Positions 32,486 through 42,889 of a stretch of DNA of 64,000 nt are shown one piece after another. Origin of the DNA: Clostridiaceae bacterium BL-3 (GTDB lineage Bacteria; Bacillota; Clostridia; Clostridiales; Clostridiaceae); the NCBI GenBank assembly GCA_902809985.1, contig CADDXC010000001.1:2604001-2668000 (forward strand), in the 5' to 3' direction. A program made the position numbers and the translations under genes. The notes under the pieces were generated by a model. The model did no database searches and was not told the origin of the DNA. It was given only the letters and a program-made list of their open reading frames with translations. The stretch's first letter is position 1. The number at the start of each line of letters is the position of its first letter.

Positions 32486-33874
32486 CTATTCCCGTACTAG
32501 CTTCACAACACACTCAACATGTGCCGTCTCCGGGAACATGTCCACTGGCTGCACCTTTTCTGCCACATATCCCAGATCCCGCAGTATTGCCAGATCTCTG
32601 GCAAGGGTGGCAGGGTCACAGGATACATAGACTATGGTCCTTGGAGCCATGTCGGCGATGGAATGAAGAAGTGCTGCGGCACATCCCTTTCTGGGAGGAT
32701 CCACAACTACCACGTCGGCCCTTGTACCCTGTTCTATGAGCCGGGGGATGATTTCCTCGGATTTACCTGTTATAAACTCCACATTGTGGATTCCGTTTTC
32801 TGCCGCATTTATTCTGGCATTTTCCACGGCTGCTTCTATTATCTCCACGCCGTAGACCTTTTTTGCCTTTTGTGAGAGAAAGAGTGAAATGGTACCGGTG
32901 CCGCAGTAGGCATCAAACACAATTTCATTTCCCGTGAGACCTGCGTACTCCAGTGCTTTGTGGTAGAGAACCCGGGTCTGCAGCGGATTCACCTGAAAAA
33001 AGGATAGGGGAGATATGTTGAACTTGAAATTGTCTATATAATCACTTATACTGTCTTTTCCCCATAGAGTTATAGATTTTTGTCCCAATACTACATTGGT
33101 TTTTTTGTCATTTATGTTTTGGATTATACTCACTATATGAGATATATTTCCAGTTAAAATTTCTATGAATTCATCCTTTGCTGGAAGTTTAGAACCGTAA
33201 GTTACAATTACCACCATTATCTCACCTGTCGTGAAAGCTTTTCTTATCATTATATGCCTTACAATTCCCCTTCCGGCTTTTTCATCATAAACTGGTATGT
33301 TGTATTTTTCAATCCACTCTCTGATAAATTTCACCGCTTCATCTGCAGATTCATTCTGTATGAGACAGCTGTCCATATCTATTATGTCATGGCTTCTGTT
33401 GGCATAAAATCCAATTTTCAATTTGGAATTGAATCTGCCCACTGGAAGCTGTACTTTATTCCTATACCTATAGGGATTCTTCATGCCTATGGTATCGTAT
33501 AATTTTAAGCCATTTTCTGAAATGGTCTCAGCCACCTGAAATTTCCCTATTCTCTCAAGGCAGTCCTTTACTCTATTTTTCTTGAAATTTAATTGTGCCC
33601 TATAGGACATGTGCTGCAGCTGGCAGCCTCCACATCTCTTGTATATGGGACAGGACGGATTAACTCTCTCTGAAGATGGCTCAATTACATGAAACAGTTT
33701 CCCAAAGGCAAAACTTTTGTTTACCTTTATCACCTTTATGTTTACTTTTTCTCCCGGCAGGGCTCCAGGTACGAAAACTGTAAATCCATTTATTTTCCCG
33801 ATTCCCTCTCCCTGATATCCCATACCATCTATTTTCAATATGTATTTTAGGTTTTTCTCTATTTTATCATTCAT
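32486..33874 (-). CDS. rlmD: 23S rRNA (uracil-5-)-methyltransferase, RlmD/RumA family
   Basis: A 462-residue SAM-dependent RNA methyltransferase that makes 5-methyluridine in 23S rRNA. An N-terminal TRAM domain reads [20 protein letters not shown]. The iron-sulfur Cys cluster is [20 protein letters not shown] near 74. The SAM site is [19 protein letters not shown] near 322, and the catalytic Cys lies in [13 protein letters not shown] near 419. In Gram-positives one enzyme (RlmCD) often does both uridines, so the exact target is uncertain. It is the first chromosomal gene after the accessory block and marks the right border of acquired DNA. Confidence 0.92.
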   Translation of the reverse strand: MNDKIEKNLKYILKIDGMGYQGEGIGKINGFTVFVPGALPGEKVNIKVIKVNKSFAFGKLFHVIEPSSERVNPSCPIYKRCGGCQLQHMSYRAQLNFKKNRVKDCLERIGKFQVAETISENGLKLYDTIGMKNPYRYRNKVQLPVGRFNSKLKIGFYANRSHDIIDMDSCLIQNESADEAVKFIREWIEKYNIPVYDEKAGRGIVRHIMIRKAFTTGEIMVVIVTYGSKLPAKDEFIEILTGNISHIVSIIQNINDKKTNVVLGQKSITLWGKDSISDYIDNFKFNISPLSFFQVNPLQTRVLYHKALEYAGLTGNEIVFDAYCGTGTISLFLSQKAKKVYGVEIIEAAVENARINAAENGIHNVEFITGKSEEIIPRLIEQGTRADVVVVDPPRKGCAAALLHSIADMAPRTIVYVSCDPATLARDLAILRDLGYVAEKVQPVDMFPETAHVECVVKLVRE

Positions 33875-33970
33875 ATTTTCACCTGCTAAAAAATTAGTTA
33901 CCTAAATACAGTATACATTATTTCATCAGAAAAAATCTATGTCATCAAATCAAACACTTTGTACACATTC

Positions 33971-33997
33971 AAAAAAATTGCACCCCTAAAGGTGCAA
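33971..33997 (-). terminator. Terminator upstream of rlmD
   Basis: On the minus strand TTGCACC pairs with GGTGCAA around a 6-base loop, followed by seven T residues. It would stop readthrough from the pfkA-pyk operon before rlmD. Confidence 0.7.
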
Positions 33998-34211
33998 AAA
34001 ATATAGAATCAGTTGTCTTACTTTCCATCATACAATTCTAGCCACATATTTATTTATTATACATCAAACTCATGATTATTTCCAATTTTTTAGGAAGAAA
34101 AAATTTAAAATATCAAATGATTTTAATGTTCACAGTGATTTGCTTATGAGAAAAATCTTTTTTAAAAACCTTAGAAGGGCTAATTCAGACAAAAATAAAT
34201 AAAAAAAAGCA

Positions 34212-34239
34212 TTGACTATTTATTTTAGTGTGCTATAAT
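34212..34239 (+). promoter_or_regulatory. Sigma-A promoter for the small plus-strand gene
   Basis: TTGACT and a perfect TATAAT separated by 16 bases, ending 84 bases before the ATG at 34323. This is the best-matching vegetative promoter I noticed in the window. Confidence 0.75.
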
Positions 34240-34322
34240 AATAATTAACAAATAGTAATTATTAAATAATATGGCACAATAGTTAAATTTATCATAAAAT
34301 TAATAAATTGGAGGTATTTATT

Positions 34323-34511
34323 ATGAAAGATAAGAAAGATTTAAAATCAAAGAAAAACGTACATGAAGGAGAAGTACATGAAGATGCAATAGATAAAAAT
34401 GCAGTATTTGCGGGTGAAGATGATGAAGTAGTATTGAATTGTGATGGAGAACCTTGTAATTTTTCTTACCGCAAAGATCTATCGGATGATTCAAAGGATT
34501 CTCAAAAATAA
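34323..34511 (+). CDS. Small acidic protein of unknown function
   Basis: A 62-residue protein, MKDKKDLKSKKNVHEGEVHE at the start, then GEDDEVVLNCDGEPCNFSYR and a Ser/Asp/Lys tail. The start at 34323 has GGAGG eight bases upstream. It has no membrane segment; Cys40 and Cys45 are the only cysteines and could bind metal or form a disulfide. It is the only plus-strand gene in the chromosomal part, with its own strong promoter and terminator, so it is expressed independently of its neighbours. I do not recognise a family. Confidence 0.75.
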   Translation: MKDKKDLKSKKNVHEGEVHEDAIDKNAVFAGEDDEVVLNCDGEPCNFSYRKDLSDDSKDSQK

Positions 34512-34662
34512 TTAAATTAATCCTAAAGAATATACTTATATTTATCAAATTTATCCAGAGGGATGGCATTGCCTGTCATTTCTAATCTTGAAGAAGTTTG
34601 AAATGTCAGCAATGACAGCCGGAGGATAAAACTCTTATTGCCCATTTCATATATTTTATTTT

Positions 34663-34688
34663 AAAGCAGCTGATCAGCTGCTTTTTTT
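34663..34688 (+). terminator. Strong terminator after the small acidic gene
   Basis: A perfect 22-bp palindrome AAAGCAGCTGATCAGCTGCTTT followed by more T residues on the plus strand. A looser hairpin (34567-34581 with 34601-34614) precedes it in the 3' leader. On the minus strand it may also slow transcripts leaving pyk. Confidence 0.85.
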
Positions 34689-34732
34689 ATCTATATTCTA
34701 CAATTCAAATAGCTTTTTATATGTTATATTTT

Positions 34733-36490
34733 CTACATTATGTTGGCCCTGCCGTTATATACAATACCTCTTATAACATCCATAGTTATGAATGTACCCG
34801 TTTTGAGTATTTCAGTAGCACCTCCTGCACTGCATATAATCGGTATTTCCCTGGCTATACATTCAATGGCAAGATGTGATGTTAATCCACCTTTTTCCGC
34901 TATAACTCCCGACACTCTATCCAGCACATTCATATATCCTCTATCTAAATTTTTGACTACTAAAATATCATCTCTTTCCACAATCTCATCTGCTTCTCTA
35001 GGACTAGCTGCTATTTTTACATTTCCATATCCGGATCTTATCCCAGCTCCTCTTCCCTGAACCAATATATCTCCTACTATGTGAACCTTAAGCATATTTG
35101 TAGTTCCTGAATAACTCACGGGTATGCCAGCAGCTATGACTACCAGATCACCCTTTTGGACATAACCACTTTTCAACGATATGTCCACTGAATTCTCTAT
35201 AAGTTCATCTGTAGAATTAACTTTTTTGGTAACCATGGGATATACTCCCCAATTCAATGCCAGGCTTCTCGCCACTCTATGACTTGGAGTTACGGCTATA
35301 ATATGACACTGAGGCCTGTACTTTGAAACCATCCTGGCCGTATGGCCGCTTTGTGTAGCAGTTATTATAGCTGAAGCTTTTAATTCCGAAGCAGTTGTAC
35401 AAGTTGCAAGACTTATGGCATTGGGGACATTTTGTATATGGGCCTCTCTCTTTTTCTCCAGCAAGGCATCATAATCAATTTTTTTCTCTGCACTTTGGGC
35501 TATCTTCGCCATGGTCTGTGCGGCCTCTACAGGATATTTACCATTGGCAGATTCCCCACTTAACATTATGGCATCTGTCCCGTCAAATATAGCATTGGCT
35601 ATGTCGGACGCCTCTGCTCTTGTAGGCCTTGGATTTCTTATCATGGAATCGAGCATTTGAGTGGCGGTTATAACAGGTTTCCCCACTCTGTTGCACTTTT
35701 CTATTATTATCTTCTGAATTAAAGGGACCTCTTCTATGGGGATTTCCACTCCCATATCCCCCCTTGCAACCATTATCCCATCAGAAAATTTTATTATCTC
35801 GTCTATATTGTCAACGCCTTCCTGACTTTCGATTTTAGAAAATATCTGTATGTCTTGTCCTCCATTTGCTTCAAGCACTTTTCTTATAGTCAACACATCC
35901 GAGGCCTTCCTTATAAAAGAAGCCGCTATCATATCTATTCCCATTTTACATCCAAACTTTAAATCCTCTTCATCCTTTTTGGTAATGGCTGGAAGAGATA
36001 TGGAAATTCCCGGAATATTTACCCCCTTGTGATTGCTGATAGTCCCGCTGTTTTCAACTAAACAGTGTATTTTATTATCTTCAACAGTTTCAACTTTCAG
36101 ATCAATTAATCCATCATCAATTAATATATGATTGCCTTTTTTGACATCTTCACACAGCCCGTCATAAGTTACATAACATCCATGACTGTCACCAATAACA
36201 TTTTCCCTGCAGTAAATAGTAAACTCTCCATTTTCCTCCAGCTCAGCTTTATCTTCCTTAAAATTTCCTGTCCTTATTTCAGGTCCCTTGGTATCCAGCA
36301 TAATCGCTATGGGTTTATCATACTTCTCCCTCAATCTCTTTACAGCATTTATTCTCTCTTCATGCTCAGCGTAATCTCCATGAGAAAAATTATGTCTCGA
36401 TACATTCATGCCAGCTTCAATAAGCTTTGATAAAACTTCCTCTGAGCCGCTTGCAGGTCCAATGGTAAAAATCATTTTAGTTTTTTGCAT
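34733..36490 (-). CDS. pyk: Pyruvate kinase with C-terminal PEP-utiliser domain
   Basis: A 585-residue enzyme converting phosphoenolpyruvate and ADP to pyruvate and ATP. The start at 36490 (MQKTKMIFTIGPASGSEEVL) has AGGAGGAG nine bases upstream. Catalytic stretches include MNVSRHNFSHGDYAEHEERI, MLDTKGPEIRTGNFKED, FSKIESQEGVDNIDEII, MVARGDMGVEIPIEEVPLIQ and ITATQMLDSMIRNPRPTRAE. The last 110 residues form a PEP-utilising swivel domain (GGLTSHLAIECIAREIPII) as in Bacillus and many clostridia. It is cotranscribed after pfkA. Confidence 0.96.
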   Translation of the reverse strand: MQKTKMIFTIGPASGSEEVLSKLIEAGMNVSRHNFSHGDYAEHEERINAVKRLREKYDKPIAIMLDTKGPEIRTGNFKEDKAELEENGEFTIYCRENVIGDSHGCYVTYDGLCEDVKKGNHILIDDGLIDLKVETVEDNKIHCLVENSGTISNHKGVNIPGISISLPAITKKDEEDLKFGCKMGIDMIAASFIRKASDVLTIRKVLEANGGQDIQIFSKIESQEGVDNIDEIIKFSDGIMVARGDMGVEIPIEEVPLIQKIIIEKCNRVGKPVITATQMLDSMIRNPRPTRAEASDIANAIFDGTDAIMLSGESANGKYPVEAAQTMAKIAQSAEKKIDYDALLEKKREAHIQNVPNAISLATCTTASELKASAIITATQSGHTARMVSKYRPQCHIIAVTPSHRVARSLALNWGVYPMVTKKVNSTDELIENSVDISLKSGYVQKGDLVVIAAGIPVSYSGTTNMLKVHIVGDILVQGRGAGIRSGYGNVKIAASPREADEIVERDDILVVKNLDRGYMNVLDRVSGVIAEKGGLTSHLAIECIAREIPIICSAGGATEILKTGTFITMDVIRGIVYNGRANIM

Positions 36491-36534
36491 AGTATATAAC
36501 TCCTCCTCAACACAAGATTTACTTGAAGCTTCCG

Positions 36535-37491
36535 TCAAGCCAGTGCATTTGCTATTTTATATAATTTATCATCAAAATATCTTGGTACACTTAAAGCTTC
36601 ATCTATATCCAGGTCAATAATTTTTGCGCCTTTAATTCCAACAACTCTAGAAGTCTTTCCCTCCTCCAGCAGTTCTACAGCCCTATACCCAAATCTTGAA
36701 GCCAATATTCTGTCCATACAGCTGGGACTTCCTCCCCTTTGAATATGTCCAAGCTTTGTGGCCCTGGCTTCTATACCCGTAACCTCCTGTATTTTTTTTG
36801 CAAGAGCTTCAGCTCCTCCAATACCCTCTGCTAAAACTATCAAATTGTGCAATTTACCCTTAATTTTTTCCTCTAGTATATTTTTGCACAATTTATCCTG
36901 ATCATATCCCTTTTCAGGTAAAATTATATTTTCGGCTCCTCCTGCCAGGCCAGAATAAAGTGCTATATCTCCACAATTTCTTCCCATAACCTCCACTACA
37001 CTTACCCTCTCATGAGAAGTAGAAGTATCTCTCAATTTATTTATGGCGTCCAATACCGTATTTACCGCCGTATCAAATCCTATAGTAAAATCTGTATAGG
37101 GCAGATCATTATCTATAGTGCCAGGAATTCCAACAGTTGCTATAGACATCCTGGATAATTCCTGTGCTCCCCTGAATGATCCGTCTCCGCCAATTACCAC
37201 TAAGCTGTCTATGCCAAATTTTCCCAGCATCTGCACTGCTTTTTTTCTTCCATTTTCTGTTTTAAATTCTTCACTCCGGGCAGTTTTTAATATAGTTCCT
37301 CCTCTTTGTATAATATCTGCCACACTTCTTCTTTCCATAGGTATCATTTCACCATTTATGAGTCCACTGTATCCTCTTTCTATTCCCATCACAGTAAACT
37401 TTTTATCTAAAGCCGTTCTCACTACCGCTCTTATGGCAGCATTCATGCCTGGAGCATCTCCACCGCTTGTCAATACAGCTATTGTTTTCAT
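36535..37491 (-). CDS. pfkA: ATP-dependent 6-phosphofructokinase
   Basis: A 318-residue PfkA of normal bacterial length. The ATP site is [20 protein letters not shown] and [18 protein letters not shown]; the fructose 6-phosphate site includes [19 protein letters not shown] with the catalytic Asp, and later [20 protein letters not shown]. It catalyses the committed step of glycolysis and precedes pyk by about 45 bases, forming the classic pfkA-pyk operon. The leader has a small GGGAC/GTCCC hairpin before an AGGAGG site, of unknown significance. Confidence 0.97.
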   Translation of the reverse strand: MKTIAVLTSGGDAPGMNAAIRAVVRTALDKKFTVMGIERGYSGLINGEMIPMERRSVADIIQRGGTILKTARSEEFKTENGRKKAVQMLGKFGIDSLVVIGGDGSFRGAQELSRMSIATVGIPGTIDNDLPYTDFTIGFDTAVNTVLDAINKLRDTSTSHERVSVVEVMGRNCGDIALYSGLAGGAENIILPEKGYDQDKLCKNILEEKIKGKLHNLIVLAEGIGGAEALAKKIQEVTGIEARATKLGHIQRGGSPSCMDRILASRFGYRAVELLEEGKTSRVVGIKGAKIIDLDIDEALSVPRYFDDKLYKIANALA

Positions 37492-37726
37492 ATTAGTACC
37501 TCCTGTGACCGCAGGGACTTTTTATGTCCCGCTAAAAGTATAAACAAAGTTTTTATACCATGACTTAATTATATCATATAATGATTGTCTTTTCACCACA
37601 TTTTTACATTAATTTATAGAGCATATTCTCTAAAAACAAAATTTCAACAACTACCAATACTTAAAAATCGGGAAGAAATTTCCCTATATTATTTTGTTTA
37701 CATGATACTAAAAATATACCAGTTTT

Positions 37727-40700
37727 TTAAATAATTTTTAGATTTTCTTCCCCGAACCTTCTCTTCAAAATAGATACAAGTTCTGAATTGGGTTCTACCC
37801 AAAGTTCTCTATCAAGTCTAAACTTCTTTCTTTCTTTCTTAGTACATAAGTATACAGGCATATTTCCTCTGAAATTTGAAAATATAGTTTTAATTTCATC
37901 TACAGTTTCTTTCAAGGCCAATTGATCTTTAATTAATATATAAAGCTTATCTATATCCACTCTCACCAGAGGTTCTATATTTTCGCAGAGAAGTTTAGGA
38001 TCCTCTTCTTCTCTCACGCTTACCCTGCCCTTTACTATAATCATGGAATCATCATAAATTAAATTCTTGAATTTTTGAAATACCTTTGGAAATATTATTA
38101 TTTCCACAATACCATAGAGATCTTCTATTTTTGCAAAAGCCATCATGTCATTGTTTCTGGTTATTTTCTTGGACACTTCTGAAAGTACTCCTCCAACAGT
38201 GACTCTATCACCGTCTTTTACCTTGCTTTCCTCCACAAAACCTTCTTCCAGTGTTTTTACATTTACTATGTCAGATATTTTAGTATCTGTTTGAAGTTTT
38301 AGAGTTTTAACGTACTCTTCAAGAGGATGTCCTGAAAGATATAATCCGGTCATCTCTTTCTCTAACGCAAGCATATCCTTTTTTGTGAATTCTCCTATTT
38401 TAGGATATTGTATTTTTACACTGTCATCTTCAATTTGCGAAAACAGACTTACTTGTCCCTTTATATTTCTTTTCCTGGAGTTTACTACACTGTCAATCAC
38501 TTTTTCATGCACTGCCACCAGCTGAGATCTATACACATTGAAGCAGTCAAAAGCTCCTGCTTTTATAAGGCTCTCTACAACTCTTTTATTTATTGAATTC
38601 ATATCTATGTTATTGCAAAAATCAGCTAAATCCTTAAATTTTCCATGCTGGTTCCTGGATTTGACTATGCTGTCTATTATGTTTTCGCCTACATTCTTTA
38701 CAGCAGACAGACCAAACCTAATTTTCCCATCTTCTACTGTAAATTTAGCACAGCTCTCATTGATGCTTGGCGGAAGTATTTTTATTTTTTCACTTTTTGC
38801 AAATCTTATATAATAGGCAACCTTTTCACTGTCCCCTTTTACACTGTTTAACATAGCTGCTATAAACTCAACAGGATAATAATGCATCAGATAAGCAGTT
38901 TGAAATGCTACCACTGCATAAGCCGCTGCATGTGACTTATTAAAAGCATAGGAGGCAAAATCAATCATGGAATCGTATATCTTATTGGCAATACTTTCAG
39001 ATACACCATTTCTTATACATCCTGGTACCTGTATTTTTCCATCCTCATCCACTATTCCATATACAAAATTATGCCTTTCCTCCTCCATAACGTGGTGCTT
39101 CTTTTTAGACATAGCTCGCCTTACAAGGTCGCTTCTGCCCATGGAATAGCCTGCCAGATCTCTCACGATCTGCATTACCTGTTCCTGATACACCATACAT
39201 CCATAAGTAACAGAGAGTATGTGTTCAAGCTGTGGAGTTATATATTCGATTTTATCTGGATTATTCTTATTTTTAATATATTTTGGAATTTCTGCCATTG
39301 GTCCTGGTCTATACAGGCTTATTCCTGCTATGATATCCTCCAGTGAATCAGGTTTTAATTCCTTCATGAAGGAGGTCATTCCAGGAGACTCCAACTGAAA
39401 CACCCCTGTGGTCTTTCCCTGGCCTATCATGTTATATACGGACTGATCATCATAATCTATGCTATCCAGATCAATTTCTTCACCCTTATCCTGTTTCACC
39501 ATATCCACCGCATCTCTTAGAACGGTTAAAGTACGAAGTCCCAGAAAATCCATCTTTAAAAGCCCAAGCTCCTCCAAAGTATTCATGGTAAACTGGGTTA
39601 CTATATTGTCTTCATTTTTTTGAAGGGGCACATAATTCACAAGTGGTTTAGATGCTATTACAACTCCTGCCGCATGGGTGGAAGTGTGTCTTGGAAGTCC
39701 TTCAAGGGCTTTCGCCACATCTATGAGTTTCTTAGTTCTTGGCTCAGCATCATAGGCTTCCTTGAATTCAGGGTTCATCTCAAGTGCTTTGTCTATTGTT
39801 ATATTCAAAACTGTGGGGATCATCTTGGCTATTCTGTCCACTTCAGCATAGGAATAGTTCATAGCCCTTCCCACGTCCCTTATAACTGCCCTGGCTGCCA
39901 TAGTTCCAAAGGTTACAATCTGGGACACGCTGTCTTTTCCGTATTTTCCGACCACATAATCTATAACCTCTCCCCGTCTTTCATAACAAAAATCGCTGTC
40001 AATATCAGGCATGGAAATTCTTTCAGGATTTAAAAAACGTTCAAAAATAAGATTGTATTTTATGGGATCTATTTTTGTAATGCCAAGGGTATAGGCAACT
40101 ATGGAACCTGCTCCACTTCCCCTTCCCGGTCCTGTCATAATCTTGTTTTCTCTTGCAAATCTTATAAAATCCCAGACTATGAGAAAATAATCTACATATC
40201 CCATGGTCTTTATTACACCAAGTTCATATTCAAGTCTGTCTTTTAATTTTTCAGTTATATTTTCGTATCTCTGTTCAAGTCCCCTATAACACAGTTCTTT
40301 CAGATACTCATAGGCATCTGTTCCTTCTGGAAGAGGAAATTTGGGGAGTTTAGATTCATGAAATTCATAGTCAAAATTACATTCTTCCGCTATCTTAACC
40401 GTGTTTTCCAGTGCTTCCGGTACATTTGAAAACATACTGCACATTTCCTCCGGTGACTTCAAGTAGAATTCATCAGAGGGATACCTCATTCTATCTTCTT
40501 CCTCTACGGTTTTTCCAGTCTGTATGCAGAGTAAAATATCATGAGCTGTATAATCTTCTTTTCTTATGTAGTGGACATCATTGGTGACAACCAAAGGTAT
40601 ATGAAGTTCTTTAGACATAGCTATAAGCTGTTCATTTATTTTAAGCTGCTGTTCTATTCCATGATACTGAAGTTCAAGGTAGAAGCCATCCTTAAAAGTA

Positions 40701-41200
40701 TCCCTGTAAAAAAGTGCTGCATTTCTGGCTGTTTCAAGATCATTTTTTAATATATTAGATTGTATCTCACCGCTCATACAGGCACTTAAAGCTATAAGCC
40801 CACTGCTGTGAGATCTCAGGTAGGCATGATCCACCCTGGGCTTATAATAAAATCCTTCAATGGAAGCAGTTGAAACTATCTTCATCAGGTTTCCATACCC
40901 CTCTTTATTTTTAACAAGAAGTACAAGGTGATAGTTTTCATTTCTTCCGTTATTTTGTTTTATATGCATATCTCCCTGGGAAACATATATCTCACAGCCT
41001 ATTATAGGTTTAATTCCCTGTGCTTTGGCTTCTTTATAAAAATCCACACATCCGTACATAACCCCATGATCCGTTATAGCCATGCTATTCATTCCCAATT
41101 CCTTGGCCCTTGCTATAAGTTCCGGAATTTTAGCCGAAGAATCCAAAAGGGAATACTCCGTATGCTGGTGTAAACTCACCCATTTACATTTTTTCTCCAT
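37727..41200 (-). CDS. dnaE: DNA polymerase III alpha subunit DnaE
   Basis: A 1157-residue replicative polymerase. The N-terminal PHP domain is SLHQHTEYSLLDSSAKIPEL. The polymerase core has TGPGRGSGAGSIVAYTLGIT and the catalytic MPDIDSDFCYERRGEVIDYV, later MDFLGLRTLTVLRDAVDMVK and YQEQVMQIVRDLAGYSMG. A C-terminal OB fold follows (VTVGGVLSEVSKKITRNND). The start at ATG 41200 has GGGGG upstream; a TTG two codons earlier is less likely. Low-GC Gram-positives also encode PolC elsewhere and use DnaE for primer extension. The downstream gap to pfkA is about 235 bases with only a weak hairpin. Confidence 0.96.
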   Translation of the reverse strand: MEKKCKWVSLHQHTEYSLLDSSAKIPELIARAKELGMNSMAITDHGVMYGCVDFYKEAKAQGIKPIIGCEIYVSQGDMHIKQNNGRNENYHLVLLVKNKEGYGNLMKIVSTASIEGFYYKPRVDHAYLRSHSSGLIALSACMSGEIQSNILKNDLETARNAALFYRDTFKDGFYLELQYHGIEQQLKINEQLIAMSKELHIPLVVTNDVHYIRKEDYTAHDILLCIQTGKTVEEEDRMRYPSDEFYLKSPEEMCSMFSNVPEALENTVKIAEECNFDYEFHESKLPKFPLPEGTDAYEYLKELCYRGLEQRYENITEKLKDRLEYELGVIKTMGYVDYFLIVWDFIRFARENKIMTGPGRGSGAGSIVAYTLGITKIDPIKYNLIFERFLNPERISMPDIDSDFCYERRGEVIDYVVGKYGKDSVSQIVTFGTMAARAVIRDVGRAMNYSYAEVDRIAKMIPTVLNITIDKALEMNPEFKEAYDAEPRTKKLIDVAKALEGLPRHTSTHAAGVVIASKPLVNYVPLQKNEDNIVTQFTMNTLEELGLLKMDFLGLRTLTVLRDAVDMVKQDKGEEIDLDSIDYDDQSVYNMIGQGKTTGVFQLESPGMTSFMKELKPDSLEDIIAGISLYRPGPMAEIPKYIKNKNNPDKIEYITPQLEHILSVTYGCMVYQEQVMQIVRDLAGYSMGRSDLVRRAMSKKKHHVMEEERHNFVYGIVDEDGKIQVPGCIRNGVSESIANKIYDSMIDFASYAFNKSHAAAYAVVAFQTAYLMHYYPVEFIAAMLNSVKGDSEKVAYYIRFAKSEKIKILPPSINESCAKFTVEDGKIRFGLSAVKNVGENIIDSIVKSRNQHGKFKDLADFCNNIDMNSINKRVVESLIKAGAFDCFNVYRSQLVAVHEKVIDSVVNSRKRNIKGQVSLFSQIEDDSVKIQYPKIGEFTKKDMLALEKEMTGLYLSGHPLEEYVKTLKLQTDTKISDIVNVKTLEEGFVEESKVKDGDRVTVGGVLSEVSKKITRNNDMMAFAKIEDLYGIVEIIIFPKVFQKFKNLIYDDSMIIVKGRVSVREEEDPKLLCENIEPLVRVDIDKLYILIKDQLALKETVDEIKTIFSNFRGNMPVYLCTKKERKKFRLDRELWVEPNSELVSILKRRFGEENLKII

Positions 41201-41276
41201 AATCAATTACCCCCTTGTTTGAAGGAGCATCATGAAATTGAATCTGATACAAGTTTAATCTCATGTCCACCAACTA

Positions 41277-41567
41277 TTAACTATTAAAATCTACAGATAC
41301 CGAAGAACTGACCAATGACTTCAAATTGGCCTTCACTTCATTTAGATGCACTGGATGAACCTGATAGGCATCCATATCTTCTCTGGAATCAAAAGTAGCA
41401 ATAAGGGCCACATCATAGGATCTATCAGATCCCACTACATCCGTGCCAACCTTTATGGTATTCAATGTAGGCACCTTACCGTCTACACGCATTAATATAT
41501 TTTTTACTTTTTCCATGTTTTCCGCATTTCTCTCTTTCAATTTAAAAAAGACCACATGAACAAACAT
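41277..41567 (-). CDS. Dabb (stress-responsive A/B barrel) domain protein
   Basis: A 96-residue single-domain protein: MFVHVVFFKLKERNAENMEK, VGSDRSYDVALIATFDSRED and MDAYQVHPVHLNEVKANLKS. This matches the Dabb fold, a dimeric ferredoxin-like barrel found in many small proteins of uncertain role. It follows the YtoI-like gene by six bases and probably shares its transcript. No catalytic residues can be assigned from sequence. Confidence 0.85.
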   Translation of the reverse strand: MFVHVVFFKLKERNAENMEKVKNILMRVDGKVPTLNTIKVGTDVVGSDRSYDVALIATFDSREDMDAYQVHPVHLNEVKANLKSLVSSSVSVDFNS

Positions 41568-41573
41568 AGCTTA

Positions 41574-42878
41574 TCACCTCCTTATCATTCTTGCAGATAA
41601 AATACATTTACCAACTATATCCTTTTTTCCATCAAACATGTCAACTTCCACTTTACAGTAGTTTATGCCTTCATCTATTGCATTTACATATATTTCAATT
41701 TCACTGTCAATTTGCACAGGCTTCATGAAATATGTATTTATACTGTCCACTAAAATATTTGCATTATTTTTCTGCCTCAAAATCATGATTGCCATAGTGG
41801 ATAGAAGCATATTCAGTGAACTCCATGAAGCAGTACCAATAGGATCCAGCATTTCAGGCGTTATCTTACCCATAAAATGTGCTACATTATCTTCAATATT
41901 AAACTCAAATTTCTTTAATATGGAATCCTCAAGAGTTTCTCCAGCCTGAGGCTGTCTTGCCATATATTGAAGTGCTTTTATCACGTCTCTCCTGGTTATA
42001 ACACCTACCAATCTTTTACCTTTTACTACAGGAAACAGCTCTATGCCCTCCCAGCCCATTATATGAGCTGCATAAGCTACTGTAGTTTGAGGCGTCACTG
42101 TAATAGGATCTCTGTGCATTACTTTGCTTACTGGTTCATCATCCACATAGTGATTTGATAAATCCTTTAGAGATACAATTCCAACTATCTTTTTTTCACT
42201 ATCTACTATAGGATATCTCTCATGTTTAACCTCCTGCATTATATTTTTCCATTTTTTAATTGTATCTGTAACTTCCAAATAGCAGGGCTCATCCTGCATT
42301 ATATCTTCTACAAGAACTATATCTTTTTTTATCATATTTTCAGAAATAGCCCTATTTATCATACTAGCTACAGTAAAAGTATCATAGCTGCTGGATATTA
42401 TGGGGAGGCATTTCTCATTTGCCAGTTTTTTTATTTCATTAGTGCATCCAAAGCCACCTGTTATAAGGACACCTGCATTATTTAAAAGTGCAAGCTTTTG
42501 TGCATCTTCTCTATTCCCTATTATAACAAGGCAGTCCTTTCTTATATATTGTTTCATGGCTTCTATAGTCATTGCCCCTATTATAAAACTATGGAGTATT
42601 TTATGTATTCCATTTTTTCCCCCCAGCAAACTTCCGTCCACTACATTTATAACCTCACCATAAGTTAAAGCATCTATATTTTTTTTCTCAACTTTTTCTA
42701 TTCTGACAGTTCCAACCCTTGGAATGGTGGTAACTATCCCCAGAGTATCAGAATCTTTTATAGCTCTATATGCCGTTCCATCACTAACACCTAATTCACT
42801 TGCTATACTTCTAACTGAAATTTTGGTGCCAGCTTCCAGTGAAAGTATATACTTGATTATATCTTCATGCTTAGACAT
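41574..42878 (-). CDS. YtoI-like HTH-DRTGG-CBS-hotdog protein
   Basis: A 434-residue multidomain protein. An N-terminal winged helix (IRSIASELGVSDGTAYRAIK) is followed by a DRTGG-like domain (LLNNAGVLITGGFGCTNEIK). Two CBS domains come next (YPIVDSEKKIVGIVSLKDLS and PITVTPQTTVAYAAHIMGWE). A thioesterase-type hotdog domain ends the protein (VDSINTYFMKPVQIDSEIEI). The order matches Bacillus YtoI. CBS domains usually sense adenosine nucleotides, so it may be a nucleotide-responsive regulator. Its place near dnaE is shared by other Firmicutes. Confidence 0.85.
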   Translation of the reverse strand: MSKHEDIIKYILSLEAGTKISVRSIASELGVSDGTAYRAIKDSDTLGIVTTIPRVGTVRIEKVEKKNIDALTYGEVINVVDGSLLGGKNGIHKILHSFIIGAMTIEAMKQYIRKDCLVIIGNREDAQKLALLNNAGVLITGGFGCTNEIKKLANEKCLPIISSSYDTFTVASMINRAISENMIKKDIVLVEDIMQDEPCYLEVTDTIKKWKNIMQEVKHERYPIVDSEKKIVGIVSLKDLSNHYVDDEPVSKVMHRDPITVTPQTTVAYAAHIMGWEGIELFPVVKGKRLVGVITRRDVIKALQYMARQPQAGETLEDSILKKFEFNIEDNVAHFMGKITPEMLDPIGTASWSSLNMLLSTMAIMILRQKNNANILVDSINTYFMKPVQIDSEIEIYVNAIDEGINYCKVEVDMFDGKKDIVGKCILSARMIRR

Positions 42879-42889
42879 ATACTCTGTTC

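Larger units (their letters stand above)
33875..34322. other. Intergenic region with terminator and promoter
   Basis: No coding frame. It holds a minus-strand terminator (33971-33997) and a consensus plus-strand promoter (34212-34239). The rest is AT-rich without clear structure. Confidence 0.7.

Noticed and set aside
37500-37560. Small hairpin in the pfkA leader as a riboswitch
   Set aside because: Only a 5-bp stem is seen and there is no conserved aptamer-like architecture or following terminator.
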